Shown piece by piece: positions 1 to 11,883 of a stretch of DNA of 64,000 nucleotides (its first letter is position 1; each line of letters begins with the position of its first letter). Under the pieces are notes generated by a model. It ran no database searches. It was not told where the DNA came from and saw nothing but the letters and a program-made list of their open reading frames with translations. Origin of the DNA: Patiria pectinifera. Lineage: Eukaryota > Echinodermata > Asteroidea > Valvatida > Asterinidae. The stretch covers positions 6,634,001 to 6,698,000 of the forward strand of contig CM057130.1 in assembly GCA_029964075.1 (NCBI GenBank). Reading direction: 5' to 3'. The position numbers were made by a program, and so were the translations under genes.

Positions 1-293
1 AAGCCCCAAATTGCCCAACCCACCTCCACCGGCAAATTGGGCTCAAGTTACGCTACAGGAACAGGTTGCAAGCAACCTTGCTCACTAGTTAGGCTAGGAT
101 AATTAAAAAAAAAAATAGCTGAATTTTGTCAAGGAGCTCCATGAAAAATTGACCCGAACTGTTGCTTTTGGGTATTTTTTTTCTACCTCTAAATACATGT
201 TACAATGTGCATTTAAGTATTGAGATAGTTCCCAGCCAAATCTTTTGGTGTAGGAAATCGGAATGTACGCAAAAATACCCAAAATGCACCTAC

Positions 294-546
294 CTTCCGG
301 TAGGTTTTGACAGAACGGCTTACAGCACGTTCCTCCCAGCCGCCTCCTGACGGCAGCGAACAGCGTCTCTTCAATCAGGGCCCGATCGGAGCCGAACTCC
401 CGCGGCGAGAAGACTGATGTGGCCCCCTTGAGCGCGTCCACGGCGCTGTTGCGGAGCGTGTCCTCGTACTGTAGATCGTAGGTGTCGTGGAGCAGCTTCA
501 GGTCCTCGGGACGCAGGAAGTACTGAAAGGTGCAGTCAAGATTGAC
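294..546 (-). CDS. SPFH/Band 7 family protein, internal exon (downstream of 2088-2252)
   Basis: This exon continues the SPFH (stomatin/prohibitin-like, Band 7) domain begun in the exon at 2088-2252. It opens at a good acceptor (TCTGTCTTCCAG) and joins in phase 0, so that LE is followed by VNLDCTFQYFLRPEDL. Further residues include LHDTYDLQYEDTLRNSAVDA and, near the end, VRRRLGGTCC. The FQYFL core and the long amphipathic helical stretch are what I recognise from the family. The proposed end is the donor GTAGGT after codons for NLPE, leaving phase 1. SPFH proteins usually sit on the inner face of membranes and oligomerise into scaffolds; the job of this one is not known to me. The gene is partial: no start or stop codon is visible in the window. 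Family call from residue pattern only. Confidence 0.6.
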
Positions 547-600
547 CTGGAAGACAGAGGAGGGGTGCCAAAGATTGTTGTTCAATTCTTGGATGGTAAC

Positions 601-895
601 AAGGGCGGATCCAGGGGGCCATGCCCCCCCCCCAAAAAAACACCAATTTTGTATTTTGTGAAATTGCAATAAAGGCCGGCAATGAGTACACCACCATCTT
701 TTCCTCAAAACAAACATTGGTTAAAGTGGTCAGAAATTGCCTCAGATCGCACCACAGAGCATCTAGAATCAAAAATTTCGGGGCTGGGGGTTTCGGGCCC
801 TTAAGCGGGCCCCGAACCCCACGCCGTAATTTTGGACCCAATTTTTGGGGCCAAAATTTTGGGCCCCAAAAAAATTGTGTTCTGGATCCGCCCTT
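601..895. mobile_element. Inverted-repeat MITE, AAGGGCGGATCC family, with 10-bp target duplication
   Basis: The terminal inverted repeats are AAGGGCGGATCC (601-612) and GGATCCGCCCTT (884-895). The flanks carry a perfect 10-bp direct repeat, GGATGGTAAC (591-600 and 896-905). A 9-11 bp duplication is usual for Mutator-like elements, so I infer that a MULE transposase mobilised it. It has no coding capacity. A relative lies inverted at 49135-49397. Confidence 0.8.
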
Positions 896-1494
896 GGATG
901 GTAACTGCTTTAAGGGTCCATGAAGTGATTTTTTTTCTTAGAAACATGTTTCGTGCAATATTCAAATTGTCTTTTATGCATGGACAATATTAGACATCCT
1001 TTTTTTGTTAAATTTTATTGAAAAGTGAACTTCTTTAAACATTCAAAATTGTCCATGCTTTTTTCGGACGACCGAGGATGCTTTTGCTGTGATGTCATTT
1101 AGGGAAGACACTGTTCGGTTTAGGGGTTTTCTGTTCAAATTGTGAACCGAACATTTGCTTATTGAAAATAATTGTGTGAAAAAATTTGCTCATTGGCTTA
1201 CTGCCCTGTACTGACAGAACAATAAATCACCAAAGGAAAGTAAATTTAGAGAAATAGCCCAATTTCTTGCAACTTTTGGTGCTGAAATAGCTGTAACATT
1301 GAGGTTTCTGCCTGAAATGACATCACACTTTTGCTCATGAATATGGTAATTCGCATAAGCATAAAAACCAAAAAGGCACAACATACCCTTGAAAATGACA
1401 AAACGAAAAATGAAAAGCGGGTTAAATGGGAAACAAAGGTGCATTTCCAAGGATTGCATTAAAAACATTACAATTTCTTGGCCCTTTGAAGTTT

Positions 1495-1810
1495 GTTTGT
1501 TTGTCGTTCGTTCAGTCAGTCGATTGGTCAATTGCTTGTAAATTCAGGAACATGGTCGGTGGTTTGCTTGTTAAATTATGGTTAATTAGTCGCTTGGAGC
1601 ATCAGCAACAGTCAGCGGTTGTCAGTCAGTTAGTGAGTCAGTCTGTCAGTTGGTCGGCCGTTCAGTGGGTTGGTCGGTCCATCAGTCAGTGGTCAGTGAA
1701 TCAATTGGCCTGTGAGCGGTCAGTGGGTTGGTTGTCGGTCGGTTGGTTGGTCACGGATCGGATTGTCGCTCATCGGTCGGTCAGCGATAATTGGGTCGGT
1801 CACTTGGTTT
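1495..1810. repeat. Degenerate GGTC/CAGT simple repeat
   Basis: A run of imperfect 4-5 base motifs (cagtcagt, ggtcggt, ttggttgg) in many orders. It explains the open Ser/Val/Trp-rich frame across this stretch, which I do not treat as coding. Confidence 0.7.
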
Positions 1811-2087
1811 TGAGGCCAGCATCTTCTTCTTTTCTATTACGGTGTAGCGTGAATATCCGACTCCATGAAATATGGACTCATTGGTAGTATCGCGCATGCG
1901 TAAGTACGATAGTATGCTATTTTTAGAATCATAATGGGAGAGTGACCTGTCACTATGGCACGTGCGAGGGATTAACCAATAATAGGAAAAAGGAGTCCCA
2001 TTTTCATAGGAGTCGGATTTTCATATGACAACGGTACAACATTCAAATAATTCTCAAATGATGAAAATAATTAAAAATCCTTCCCAC

Positions 2088-2252
2088 CTCAAGTCGATCT
2101 CTGGTGAAGACTCCAATCGATTCCAAGCTCACCATGTGGGCGTCGGCTTTGAACACCTTGAATTCGGCATCGAGACCAATGTAGTGATGCCCGGCCTGGT
2201 AAACAATGCTGGTATCGACGGTACCGCTAGTTTTACGCCTCACAAATCCCAT
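2088..2252 (-). CDS. SPFH/Band 7 family protein, internal or first visible exon
   Basis: The 55 codons include GFVRRKTSGTVDT, VYQAGHHYIG, EFKVFKADAHMV and end in FTRDRLE. This matches the N-terminal part of SPFH domains, where a VDT-VY-G-H-Y/F-IG strand pair precedes a short D-K/R-LEV strand. The exon ends CTT GAG before donor GTGGGA, and phase 0 splicing to 546 restores the family's LEV core. The left edge is less sure. An AG precedes an ATG at 2252, but the tract before it is not pyrimidine-rich and a stop lies four codons upstream in frame. Met may therefore be an internal residue right after the acceptor. Upstream exons, if any, are beyond or within the assembly gap. Confidence 0.55.
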
Positions 2253-2649
2253 CTGCCCAATTTACCGAGACGGAAGAATTTCGATTAATCGAATCCGAAA
2301 AGGTCGAAAATGTTCTTTGTCGAAATCGATACTTTATAAGTCTTGAAATGGGATCCTTGTTTAAAACAGACTCAAGTCTAAAAGATAGCGTGTTCTCAAA
2401 GGGCTACAGTTGTCAGGAAAACTCGTGCATTTCTCCGGACGCGGATAAAACCCATTGACGATATTAAGCTGGATCAAAAACTGATTAAAGTGAAAAACTT
2501 ACACATTTCATATTGGTGGCTTGATTAGCTGGAGTCTTTGCCAATGATGTCCAACTTTCACAGTGAGTTGCAATCACAGTGAGTTTAACCTTGTCACGCC
2601 TTAAACATCGTTACACAGTATCGTAATGGACGTGATCAAAGCCATTCAC
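2253..2649. other. Non-coding, no feature recognised
   Basis: AT-rich sequence between the SPFH exon and the gap. I see no exon with convincing splice sites and no repeat end. Confidence 0.5.
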
Positions 2650-3149
2650 NNNNNNNNNNNNNNNNNNNNNNNNNNNNNNNNNNNNNNNNNNNNNNNNNNN
2701 NNNNNNNNNNNNNNNNNNNNNNNNNNNNNNNNNNNNNNNNNNNNNNNNNNNNNNNNNNNNNNNNNNNNNNNNNNNNNNNNNNNNNNNNNNNNNNNNNNNN
2801 NNNNNNNNNNNNNNNNNNNNNNNNNNNNNNNNNNNNNNNNNNNNNNNNNNNNNNNNNNNNNNNNNNNNNNNNNNNNNNNNNNNNNNNNNNNNNNNNNNNN
2901 NNNNNNNNNNNNNNNNNNNNNNNNNNNNNNNNNNNNNNNNNNNNNNNNNNNNNNNNNNNNNNNNNNNNNNNNNNNNNNNNNNNNNNNNNNNNNNNNNNNN
3001 NNNNNNNNNNNNNNNNNNNNNNNNNNNNNNNNNNNNNNNNNNNNNNNNNNNNNNNNNNNNNNNNNNNNNNNNNNNNNNNNNNNNNNNNNNNNNNNNNNNN
3101 NNNNNNNNNNNNNNNNNNNNNNNNNNNNNNNNNNNNNNNNNNNNNNNNN
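2650..3149. other. Assembly gap of 500 N
   Basis: Exactly 500 consecutive N, a round number that suggests a scaffold gap of nominal size. Order and distance across it are not proven by the sequence. Confidence 0.99.
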
Positions 3150-6010
3150 GTTTAAGACCTATCCTTAAATAGACAATTGAAGTAAAAACTAATATAAAAA
3201 CTGCCATGGTTGATTTTTCAGGAATTTTCTAAGCAAAAAGGGTCTTTTCATTATAACTTCCGGTCTGATGACGTCATACATTTTAAACTTTGCACACGTC
3301 TGAAGTGGGTCAAGATCATCATATACACCAATATTTAGGCGATTCCGACAAACTTCGCCGCAGACATCTATTCAAAATACATTTTTGGAAATGTTCAACC
3401 TGTCGCTAGAGGGCGCTCGAAGATTGCATGACGTCATCGGTAGATGATTTCAAGAATACTATCGGCCAAGAGACTAACACCGTTAAAAGCAAGTTCATAT
3501 CTATTACCACTTTCAAATAAAAAGCCACTTCCGGTTTTGGTCTTTTTCGACCGGAAGCAAGGGTCACGTGATTTCACGCACACTGAATGAAATAAAGACC
3601 TCAACCTACTCTACCACTTGCCGGCAACAGAATGCTGCGGACGTGTACGGTTGATTTCTTATGCATTTTTAAATATTAAAAGTGTCACTATTCAATTGCC
3701 TATAAATAAACACCGGATGACGTCATCATGACGTCATCATTACAAAATGTTGTTTGAATTAGGGTCTTTGCTTGGACAAAGATTGGTGTAAATGAATTAC
3801 TGGCAAAGAGTTGAAAATGCCCTCTGAAAATCGACATTTTAAAAAAAAATTCTGTGTACAAAGTCTATGGGAAAAATTAAATATTCAAAATTCTATAATA
3901 AATCACGTGATGACGTCAGCATGACGAAAAGTTTCGGCACACATCTTCAGATGATGCTTAATAACTATGCTGAGTTTAAAGTTGATCGGATTTAAAATAA
4001 TTGCCAAAGTGGCTTGTAGAATAAAAACGTGTACAAAACCTATGGGAAAAGTGGAAAAAGAAAAAAAAAACTAGAGCTGTATGTCTGTTTGCAACAGAAC
4101 ACAGGGCTTTTCCGCATTACGATTTTTTTTTATCAATAATACATCCCTGACTATGCGCATGAATGAACATAAAATCTGTCAAAGTAAGCCGAAAATCGGC
4201 TAAAACGGTCACTGTGGACAGGATTTGACCTCGGCAATACGATGTATGTGCATGTGTACATGGTCTTTGCTTGGAAAAAGAGTGATCTATTACTGGCAAA
4301 GAGTCGAAAATGCTCTTTGAAAATTGACAATTTTTTTTTAATTTTTGATGAAATCATCGTGACGTCACTTTGGACTTTGCATACTAGTACGATTATCTAC
4401 CTACCCACCAAGTTTCATGACAGTTGTACCTTTCCTTATATGAGTTTTGAAAAATCGCATTTTGATGACGTCATAATGACGTCACACATTTTTCAAGTTT
4501 TGTGCGAATACCTATTACCTAACAGACCAAATGCAAAGAAGAATTTTGCATTTTGCATGTTGCGTTCGGGAGATATGGCTAAAAGGTCGAAAAAAATAAA
4601 TATTCATATAAAATCTCAGGATGACGTCATCATGACGTCACCTCATTTTTAATCTATAACACATCCTGGTATAGCCACATACCAAGTTTCAACCCAATCG
4701 GACTTACATTTCTGTAGATATAAGACTTCACAATATGCACGTAATTTTTTGAAAAATCAATAAAAAATTAGGTGATAACGTCATCGTGACGTCATAGTCT
4801 TGGCATAATTTTTGTATGAGGGTCTTCCTTGGCTGTAACTTTGATGACGATTCCAGATCGCCAAGTTATAAAAATGGTGAACTGAAAACGTGTACAAAGT
4901 CAATGGGTTAAAAATCCCACAGCAGAAAAACTGCACCTTTAAATACGTGATTTGCCTTTAAACTGAATTATTTTTATAAAATATTACTTGATATTCTGAC
5001 TCTTGGGAATATTTTCAATCAAATGACAGGCGTAAAAAAATACGATTTCTTTTTCCTCCTCATAGTAATTCTCAGCCGAAGTTCAGAACTACTCAGTAAG
5101 ATATATCAGTGTTGTATAGGGAAAGACTTGTGGAGAAAGCTGTGTACAAAGTCTGTGAGAAGAAATAATTATTCATGAATCCATAATAAATCATTTGATG
5201 ATGACGTCATCGTGACGTCATAGTCTTGGCATAATTTTTGTATGAGGGTCTTCCTTTGCTGTAACTTTGATGACGATTCCAGATCGCCAAGTTATAAAAA
5301 TGGTGGCTTGAAAACGTGTACAAAGTCAATAAGTTAAAAATCCCACAGCCGAAAAACTGCACCTTTAAATACGTGATTGGCCTTTAAACCGGAACATTTT
5401 TATAAAATATTACTTGATATTCTGACTCTTGGGAATATTTTCAATCAAATGGCAAGCGTAAAAAATACGATTTCTTTTTCCTTCTCATAGTAATTCTCAG
5501 CCGAAGTTCAGAACTACTCAGTAAGATATATCAGTGTTGTATAGGAAAAGACTTGTGGAGAAAGCTGTGTACAAAGTCTATGAGAAAAATTAATTATTCA
5601 TAAATCCATAATAAATCACTTGATGACGTCACCGTGACGTCACTCTTCGGGACACATCTTGGCTATAGGGACTATGCTTATGCCAATTTTCAATGATATC
5701 TGACAAAGATTAATGCCAAAAGTAATACGTCACTGTCTATGCGCATGCATGAACATAAAATCTGTCAAAATTAGCCGAAAATCGGCTAAAACGGTCACCG
5801 TGGACAGGATTTGACCTCAGCAACACGTGCGCTGCAGGCTGACTGACATACGATGTATGTGCCTATGTACAACGTACGTGCATGTACATGTACATGTACA
5901 TTGTGGACGTCCTGTCCTGTGCATGTTTCGAAGCAGAGGTATTGTCAACGTGAAGTTTTAAGCGTGCGCAGGGTATCTTCGAGTTCGCTTATCGCCTCGA
6001 AACTTTGAAA
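3150..6010 (+). repeat. CRE array, unit A
   Basis: Complete unit of 2,861 bp. A region of about 427 bp (gatgacgtcatcgtgacgtcat ... cacctttaaatacgtg) is repeated inside it, starting near 4772 and 5199. Confidence 0.8.
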
Positions 6011-6919
6011 TGTTTTAGACCTACCCTTCAACCAACAATTAAAGTAAAAACAAATATAAAAAATGCCATGGTTGATTTTTCAGGAATTTTCAAATGAAAA
6101 AGGGTCTTTTCATTATAACTTCCGGTTTGATGACGTCATCTGCCTAAAACTTCGCACATGTCTTAAGTGGGTCAAGGTCATCATATACACCAATATTTAG
6201 GCGATTCCGACAAACTTCGCCACAGACATCTATTCAAAATACATTTTTGAAAATTTTCAACCTGTCGCTAGAGGGCGCTCGAAGATTGCATGACGTCATC
6301 GGTAGATGATTTAAAGAATACTATCGACCAAGAGACTAACACCGTTAAAAGCAAGTTCATATCTATTACCACTTTTAAATACTAAGCCACTTCCGGTTTT
6401 GGCCTTTTTCGACCGGAAGCAAGGGTCACGTGATTTCACGCACACTGAATGAAATAAAGACCTCAACCTATTCTACCACTTGCCGGCAACAGAATGCTGC
6501 GGACGCGTACGGTTGATTTCTTATGCATTTTTAAATATTAAAAGTGCCACAATTTAATTGCCTATAAATACACACCGGATGACGTCATCATGACGTCATC
6601 ATTCCACAATGTTGTTTGAATTAGGGTCTTTGCTTGGATAAAGAGTGGTGTAAATTAATTATTGGCAAAGAGTCGAAAATGCCCTTTGAAAAGCGACAAT
6701 TTTTTTTAATTTTCTGTGTACAAAGTCTATGGGAAAAATTAAATATTCAAAAATCTATAATAAATTAGTCGATGACGTCACCATGACGTCAATCTTCGGG
6801 ACACATCTTTGCTATAGGGACTATGCTTATGCCAACTTTGAATGATGTCTGACAAAGATTAATGCAAAAAGTGGCGTGTAGAAAAAACGTGTACAAAGTC
6901 TATGGGCTTTTGGGCAAAA

Positions 6920-6951
<32 letters not shown>

Positions 6952-8896
6952 AGAAAAACTAGAGGTCTATGTCTGTTTGCAACAGAACATAGGGCTTTTC
7001 CGCATCATAATTTTTTTTAATCAATAATATGCCTTGAATATGCATGAACATAAAATATGTCAAAGTTACCCGAAAAATCGGCTAAAACGGTCACTGTGGA
7101 CAGGATTTGACCTCGGCAATACGATGTATGTGCGCGTGTACAAGATCTTTGCTTGGACAAAGAGTGATCTTAATAAATTACTGGCAAAGAGTCGAAAACG
7201 CACTTTGAAAATCGACAATTATTTTTAAATTTTTGATGACGTCATCGTGACGTCACTTCGAACTTTGCATACTAGTATGATTGACTACCTACCCACCAAA
7301 TTTCATGACAATTGGACCTTTCCTAATATGAGTTTTGAAAAATTGCATTTTGATGACGTCATGATGACGTCACACATTTTTCAAGTTTTGTGCGAATAGC
7401 TATTACATAACAGACCAAATGCAAAAAAGAATTTTGCATTTTGCATGTTGCGTTCGGGAGATATGGCTAAAAGGTCCAAACAAATAAATATTCATATAAA
7501 ATCTCAGAATGACGTCATCATGACGTCACCTCATTTTTAATCTATAACACATCCTGGTATAGCCACATACCAAGTTTCAACCCAATCGGACTTACATTTC
7601 TGTAGATATAAGACTTCACAATATGTACGTAAATTTTCAAAAATCAATAAAAAAATTAGGTGATGACGTCATCGTGACGTCATAATCTTGGCATAATTTG
7701 TGTATGAGGGTCTTCCTTAGCTGTAACTTTGATGACGATTCCAGGTCGCCAAGTTATAAAAATTGTGGCTTGAAAACCTGTACAAAGTCAATGGGTTAAA
7801 AATCCCACAGCAGAAAAACTGCACCTTTAAATACGTGATTTGCCTTTAAACTGAAACATTTTTATAAAATATTACTTGCTATTCTAACTCCTGGGAATAT
7901 TTTCAATCAAATGGCAGACGTAACAAAATACGATTTCTTTTTCCTTCTCATAGTAATTCTCGGCCGAAGTTCAGAACTACTCAGTAAGATATATCAGTGT
8001 TGTATAGGAAAAGACTTGTGGAGAAAGCTGTGTACAAAGTCTATGAGAAAAATTAATTATTCATGAATCCATAATAAATCACTTGATGATGACGTCATCA
8101 TGATGTCATAGCCTTGGCATAATTTTTGTATGAGGGTCTTCCTTGGCTGTAACTTTGATGACGATTCCAGATCGCCAAGTTATAAAAATGGTGGCTTGAA
8201 AACGTGTACAAAGTCAATGGGTTAAAAATCCCACAGCAGAAAAACTGCACCTTTAAATGCGTGATTTTCCTTTAAACTGAAACATTTTTATAAAATATTA
8301 CTTGCTATTCTAACTCTTGGGAATATTTTCAATCAAATGACAGGCGTAAAAAAATACGATTTCTTTTTCCTTCTCACAGTAATTCTCAGCCGAAGTTCAG
8401 AACTACTCAGTAAAATATATCAGTGTTGTATAGGGAAAGACTTGTGGAGAAAGCTGTGTACAAAGTCTATGAGAAAAATTAATTATTCATAAATCCATAA
8501 TAAATCACATGAAGACGTCACCCTGTTGCACTCTTCGGGACAAAACTTGGCTATAGGGACTATGTTTATGCCAACTTTCAATGATATCTGACGAAGATTA
8601 ATGCCAAAAGTGCTATAATACGTCCCTGTCTATGCGCATGCATGAACATAAAATCTGTCAAAGTTAGCCGAAAATCGGCTAAAACGGTCACTGTGGACAG
8701 GATTTGACCTCAGCAACACGTGCGCTGCAGGCTGACTGACTACGATGTATGTGCCTATGTACAACGTACGTGCATATACATGTACATTGTGGACGTCCTG
8801 TCCTGTGCATGTTTTGAAGCAGAGGTATTGTCAACGTGAAGTGTTAAGCTTGCGCAGGGTATGTTCGAGTTCGCTTATCGCCTCGAAACTTTGAAA
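6011..8896 (+). repeat. CRE array, unit B
   Basis: Complete unit of 2,886 bp, closely similar to unit A along its whole length and with the same internal duplication of about 427 bp (near 7660 and 8086). The AAG tract is at about 6918-6955. Confidence 0.8.
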
Positions 8897-9849
8897 TGTT
8901 TCAGACCTACCCTCCAATCAACAATTAAAGTAAAAACAAATATAAAAACTGCCATGGTTGATTTTTTAGGAATTTTCAAATGAAAAAGGGTCTTTTCATT
9001 ATAACTTCCGGTCTGATGACGTCATTCGCCTAAAACTTCGCACACGTCTTAGGGTGGTCAAGGTCATTATATACACCATTATTTAGGCGATTCCGACAAA
9101 CTTCGCCACAGACATCTATTCAAAATACATTTTTGCTAATTTTCAACCTGTCGCTAGAGGGCGCTCGAAGATTGCATGACGTCATCGGTAGATGATTTGA
9201 AGGCTACTATCGGCCAAGAGACTAACACCGTTAAAAGCAAGTTCATTTCTATTACCACTTTTAAATAATAAGCCACTTCCGGTTTGGGCCTTTTTCGACC
9301 GGAAGCGAGGGTCACGTGATTTCACGTACACTGAATGAAATAAAGACCTTAACCTACTCTACCACTTGCCGGCAACAGAATGCTGCGGACGCGTACGGTT
9401 GATTTCTTATGCATTTTTAAATATTAAAAGTGTCACAATTTAATTGCCTATAAATAAACACCTGATGACGTCATCATGACGTCATCATTACACAATGTTG
9501 TTTGAAATAGGGTCTTTGCTTGGACAAAGAGTGATATAAATGAATTACTGGCAAACAGTCGAAAATGCCCTTTGAAAATCGACATTTTTTCCTTAATTTT
9601 TGTGTTCAAAGTCTATGGGACAAATTAAATATTCAAAAATCTATAATAAATTAGTCGATGACGTCACCATGACGTCACTCTTCGGGGCACATCTCTGCTA
9701 TAAGGACTATGACTATGCTTAATTTGAATGATGTATGACAAAGATTAGTACCAAAAGTGGCACTGAGAAAAAACGTGTACAAAGTCTATGGGATTTAGGC
9801 GACAAAAAGAAGAAGAAGAAGAAAGAAAAAAAATGAGAACAAAAAGAAA

Positions 9850-10240
9850 GGCTTTTCCGCTTTTTTGCGGAAAAGCCAAAAATCAGAACAAAAAGAAAGG
9901 CTTTTCCGCAATAATGCGGAAAAGCCAAAAAAAGGAAAAAAAAAAACTTTAACGAAAACAATAGCTGTTCCCAATTGAAATTGGGAACAGCTAAAAAGGA
10001 AAAAAAAAAATTTTAACGAAAACAAAAGCTGTTCCCAATTGAAATTGGGAACAGCTAAAAATAACAGAAACAAGAGCTGTTTCGGTGTGTACACCGAAAC
10101 AGCTAAAAAAAGGTTTTTTTGCTGTTTCGGTGTGTACACCGAAACAGCTAAAAAAAGGTTTTTTTGCAAATTTTGCGAAAAAGCCACAAAAAAAATCAGA
10201 ACAAAAAGAAAAGCTTTTTCGCAAATTTTGCGAAAAAGCC
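9850..10240. repeat. Cluster of seven perfect or near-perfect hairpins
   Basis: Palindromes lie at 9850-9877 and 9899-9926 (GGCTTTTCCGC stems), 9963-9992 and 10027-10056 (AGCTGTTCCCAATT stems), 10075-10104 and 10121-10148 (GCTGTTTCGGTG stems) and 10213-10239 (GCTTTTTCGCAAA stem). They are separated by A-rich linkers that repeat agaacaaaaagaaa or aaaaaggaaaaaaaa. The stem sequence differs between classes but pairing is kept in every one. Confidence 0.9.
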
Positions 10241-10270
10241 AACTAGAGGTTGTTGGAACAACCACACCGT

Positions 10271-10355
10271 GTTGGGCCATTGTTGATGTTGACCTTGATT
10301 GTTGATGTTAATGTTAATGTTGACTGTTGATGTTGATGTTGATGTTGAGGGTTGA
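10271..10355 (+). repeat. GTTGAT/GTTAAT microsatellite
   Basis: Irregular tandem six-base motifs (gttgatgtt, gttaatgtt) following the hairpin cluster. Confidence 0.8.
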
Positions 10356-11883
10356 AAGTTGAAAAATAGCGCGTGTAGTAATTATACAGAGGATAGTTAA
10401 AAAGAGTCAGGTGAGAACCTGCACGCGCGTATGCTACTGAACTGTAAACTGATCAAGTATACAGAAACCCATTAAATAGCTAAAAGTAAAGGTCGCACAC
10501 CATTGGCACAATACAAAATATTGCTCGCCATATCCTTTTTACCCTAATGCGCATGTTTTTGGAAAAAAGCGCCCAATTTAAAAAAAGCGCCCAATTGGAC
10601 GATTTTGCCAGCCCAATTTTTGAGTATCATATATGACGTCATCAGAAGTAAAAAATGTGCTTGCGTTAAGAAGTTGTCATGTAAACGTGTACAAAACACT
10701 GGTAAACACTTAAGATACATTGGTTCATCAAACAGCCGTTACATGAAGCTCAATAGTTAACATACAACAGTCGTAAAACCAGACACTCAAAAAAGCAGGC
10801 ACGGGGAATTCCCTTTCGTACGGAATCATAGCGCACTGTTTTTCGGGAATTTCCCTCGGTACGCAATCATCCCCATTTGCTGTACACACAATGTATGTGG
10901 CATTAAATGAGCGTTTCAAGACGTAGGTGTGTTCAACTTCAAATTTCAAGGGGACTGCAGGGCATCTCCAAGTTTACTTATTGAAACGAAACTTTGGGAA
11001 GTTTTAGACCTATTATTAAAGTGCCATTTAAAGCACAAAACTTAATTATATCTCTGACGGTTGATTTTTTAGCAATTTTCAAAGGAAAAGAGGTCTTTTC
11101 ATTGTAACTTCTGGTCAATCTAGGCAGACTCTAACATCGTTGAAAGCAAGTTCATATCTTTTTCCACTTTCAAATTATTTGGCACTTCCGGTTTCAACCG
11201 GAAGGAAGGGTCACGTGATTTGACGCACACAAGATAAAATGAAAATCAAATATTATCATGTCGATTCCCGCAAAATTCAAGTTCCGGTCTCTCACGGTTG
11301 ATTTTATATTGAATTTCAAAGATTAAATTTATTATTTTTTGAAGTGACGTCACGTGACCTATAATGACGTCATATTGACGTTATTGCAAAAAAGCACATA
11401 TTCAGTTGGTTGTGCATTCATGTATTGACAATTGAAGTTCATATATGTTTTCATGTTAACAAACAGTTCTGGAGAAGAAATGTGTCTTGAAGAATAAAAA
11501 GAATAATAGTAAATTCTTACAATAACAATAGGTGTTGGGCTGAGGCCCAACACCTAACTAGAAATCTATGTCTGTTTGCAACAGAACATAGGGCTTTTCC
11601 GCATTATGATTTGTTTTTATCAGTTATATGTCCCTGACTATGCATGAACATAAAATCTGTCAAAGTTAGCCAAAAATCGGCTAAAACGCTCACTGTGGAC
11701 AGGATTTGACCTCGGCAACACGTGTTCTGCGGGCTGACGACATACGATATGTAAAACGTACGTGCATGTACATGTACATTGTGGACGTCCTGTGCATGTT
11801 TTGAAGCAGAGGTGTTGTCAACGTGAAGTTTTAAGCGTGCGCAGGGCATGTCCCAGTTCGCTTAATGTCTCGAAGCTTTGAAA

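Larger units (their letters stand above)
547..2087 (-). other. Intron of the SPFH-family gene
   Basis: The donor is GTGGGA (at 2087) and the acceptor CCAG (at 547). Besides a small transposon (601-895) the intron holds a diverged fragment at about 1190-1465 of the repeat seen at 28975-29290 and a GGTC/CAGT-rich simple stretch. No exon is seen inside. Confidence 0.55.
8897..11883 (+). repeat. CRE array, unit C, rearranged
   Basis: The first 900 bp match units A and B. After the AAG tract the unit departs: it gains a hairpin cluster (9850-10240), a gttgat microsatellite and a diverged second head (from 11001), then rejoins the common tail near 11559. It looks like a site where the array was invaded or remodelled. 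Confidence 0.65.

Noticed and set aside
1426-1887. 153-codon frame rich in Val, Ser and Trp
   Set aside because: Explained by the GGTC/CAGT simple repeat.
2611-3207. Open frames across the gap
   Set aside because: They consist of N bases.
9719-10280. Phe/Leu/Ser-rich open frames
   Set aside because: They come from A-runs and hairpin stems of the CRE array; no codon structure or conserved family.
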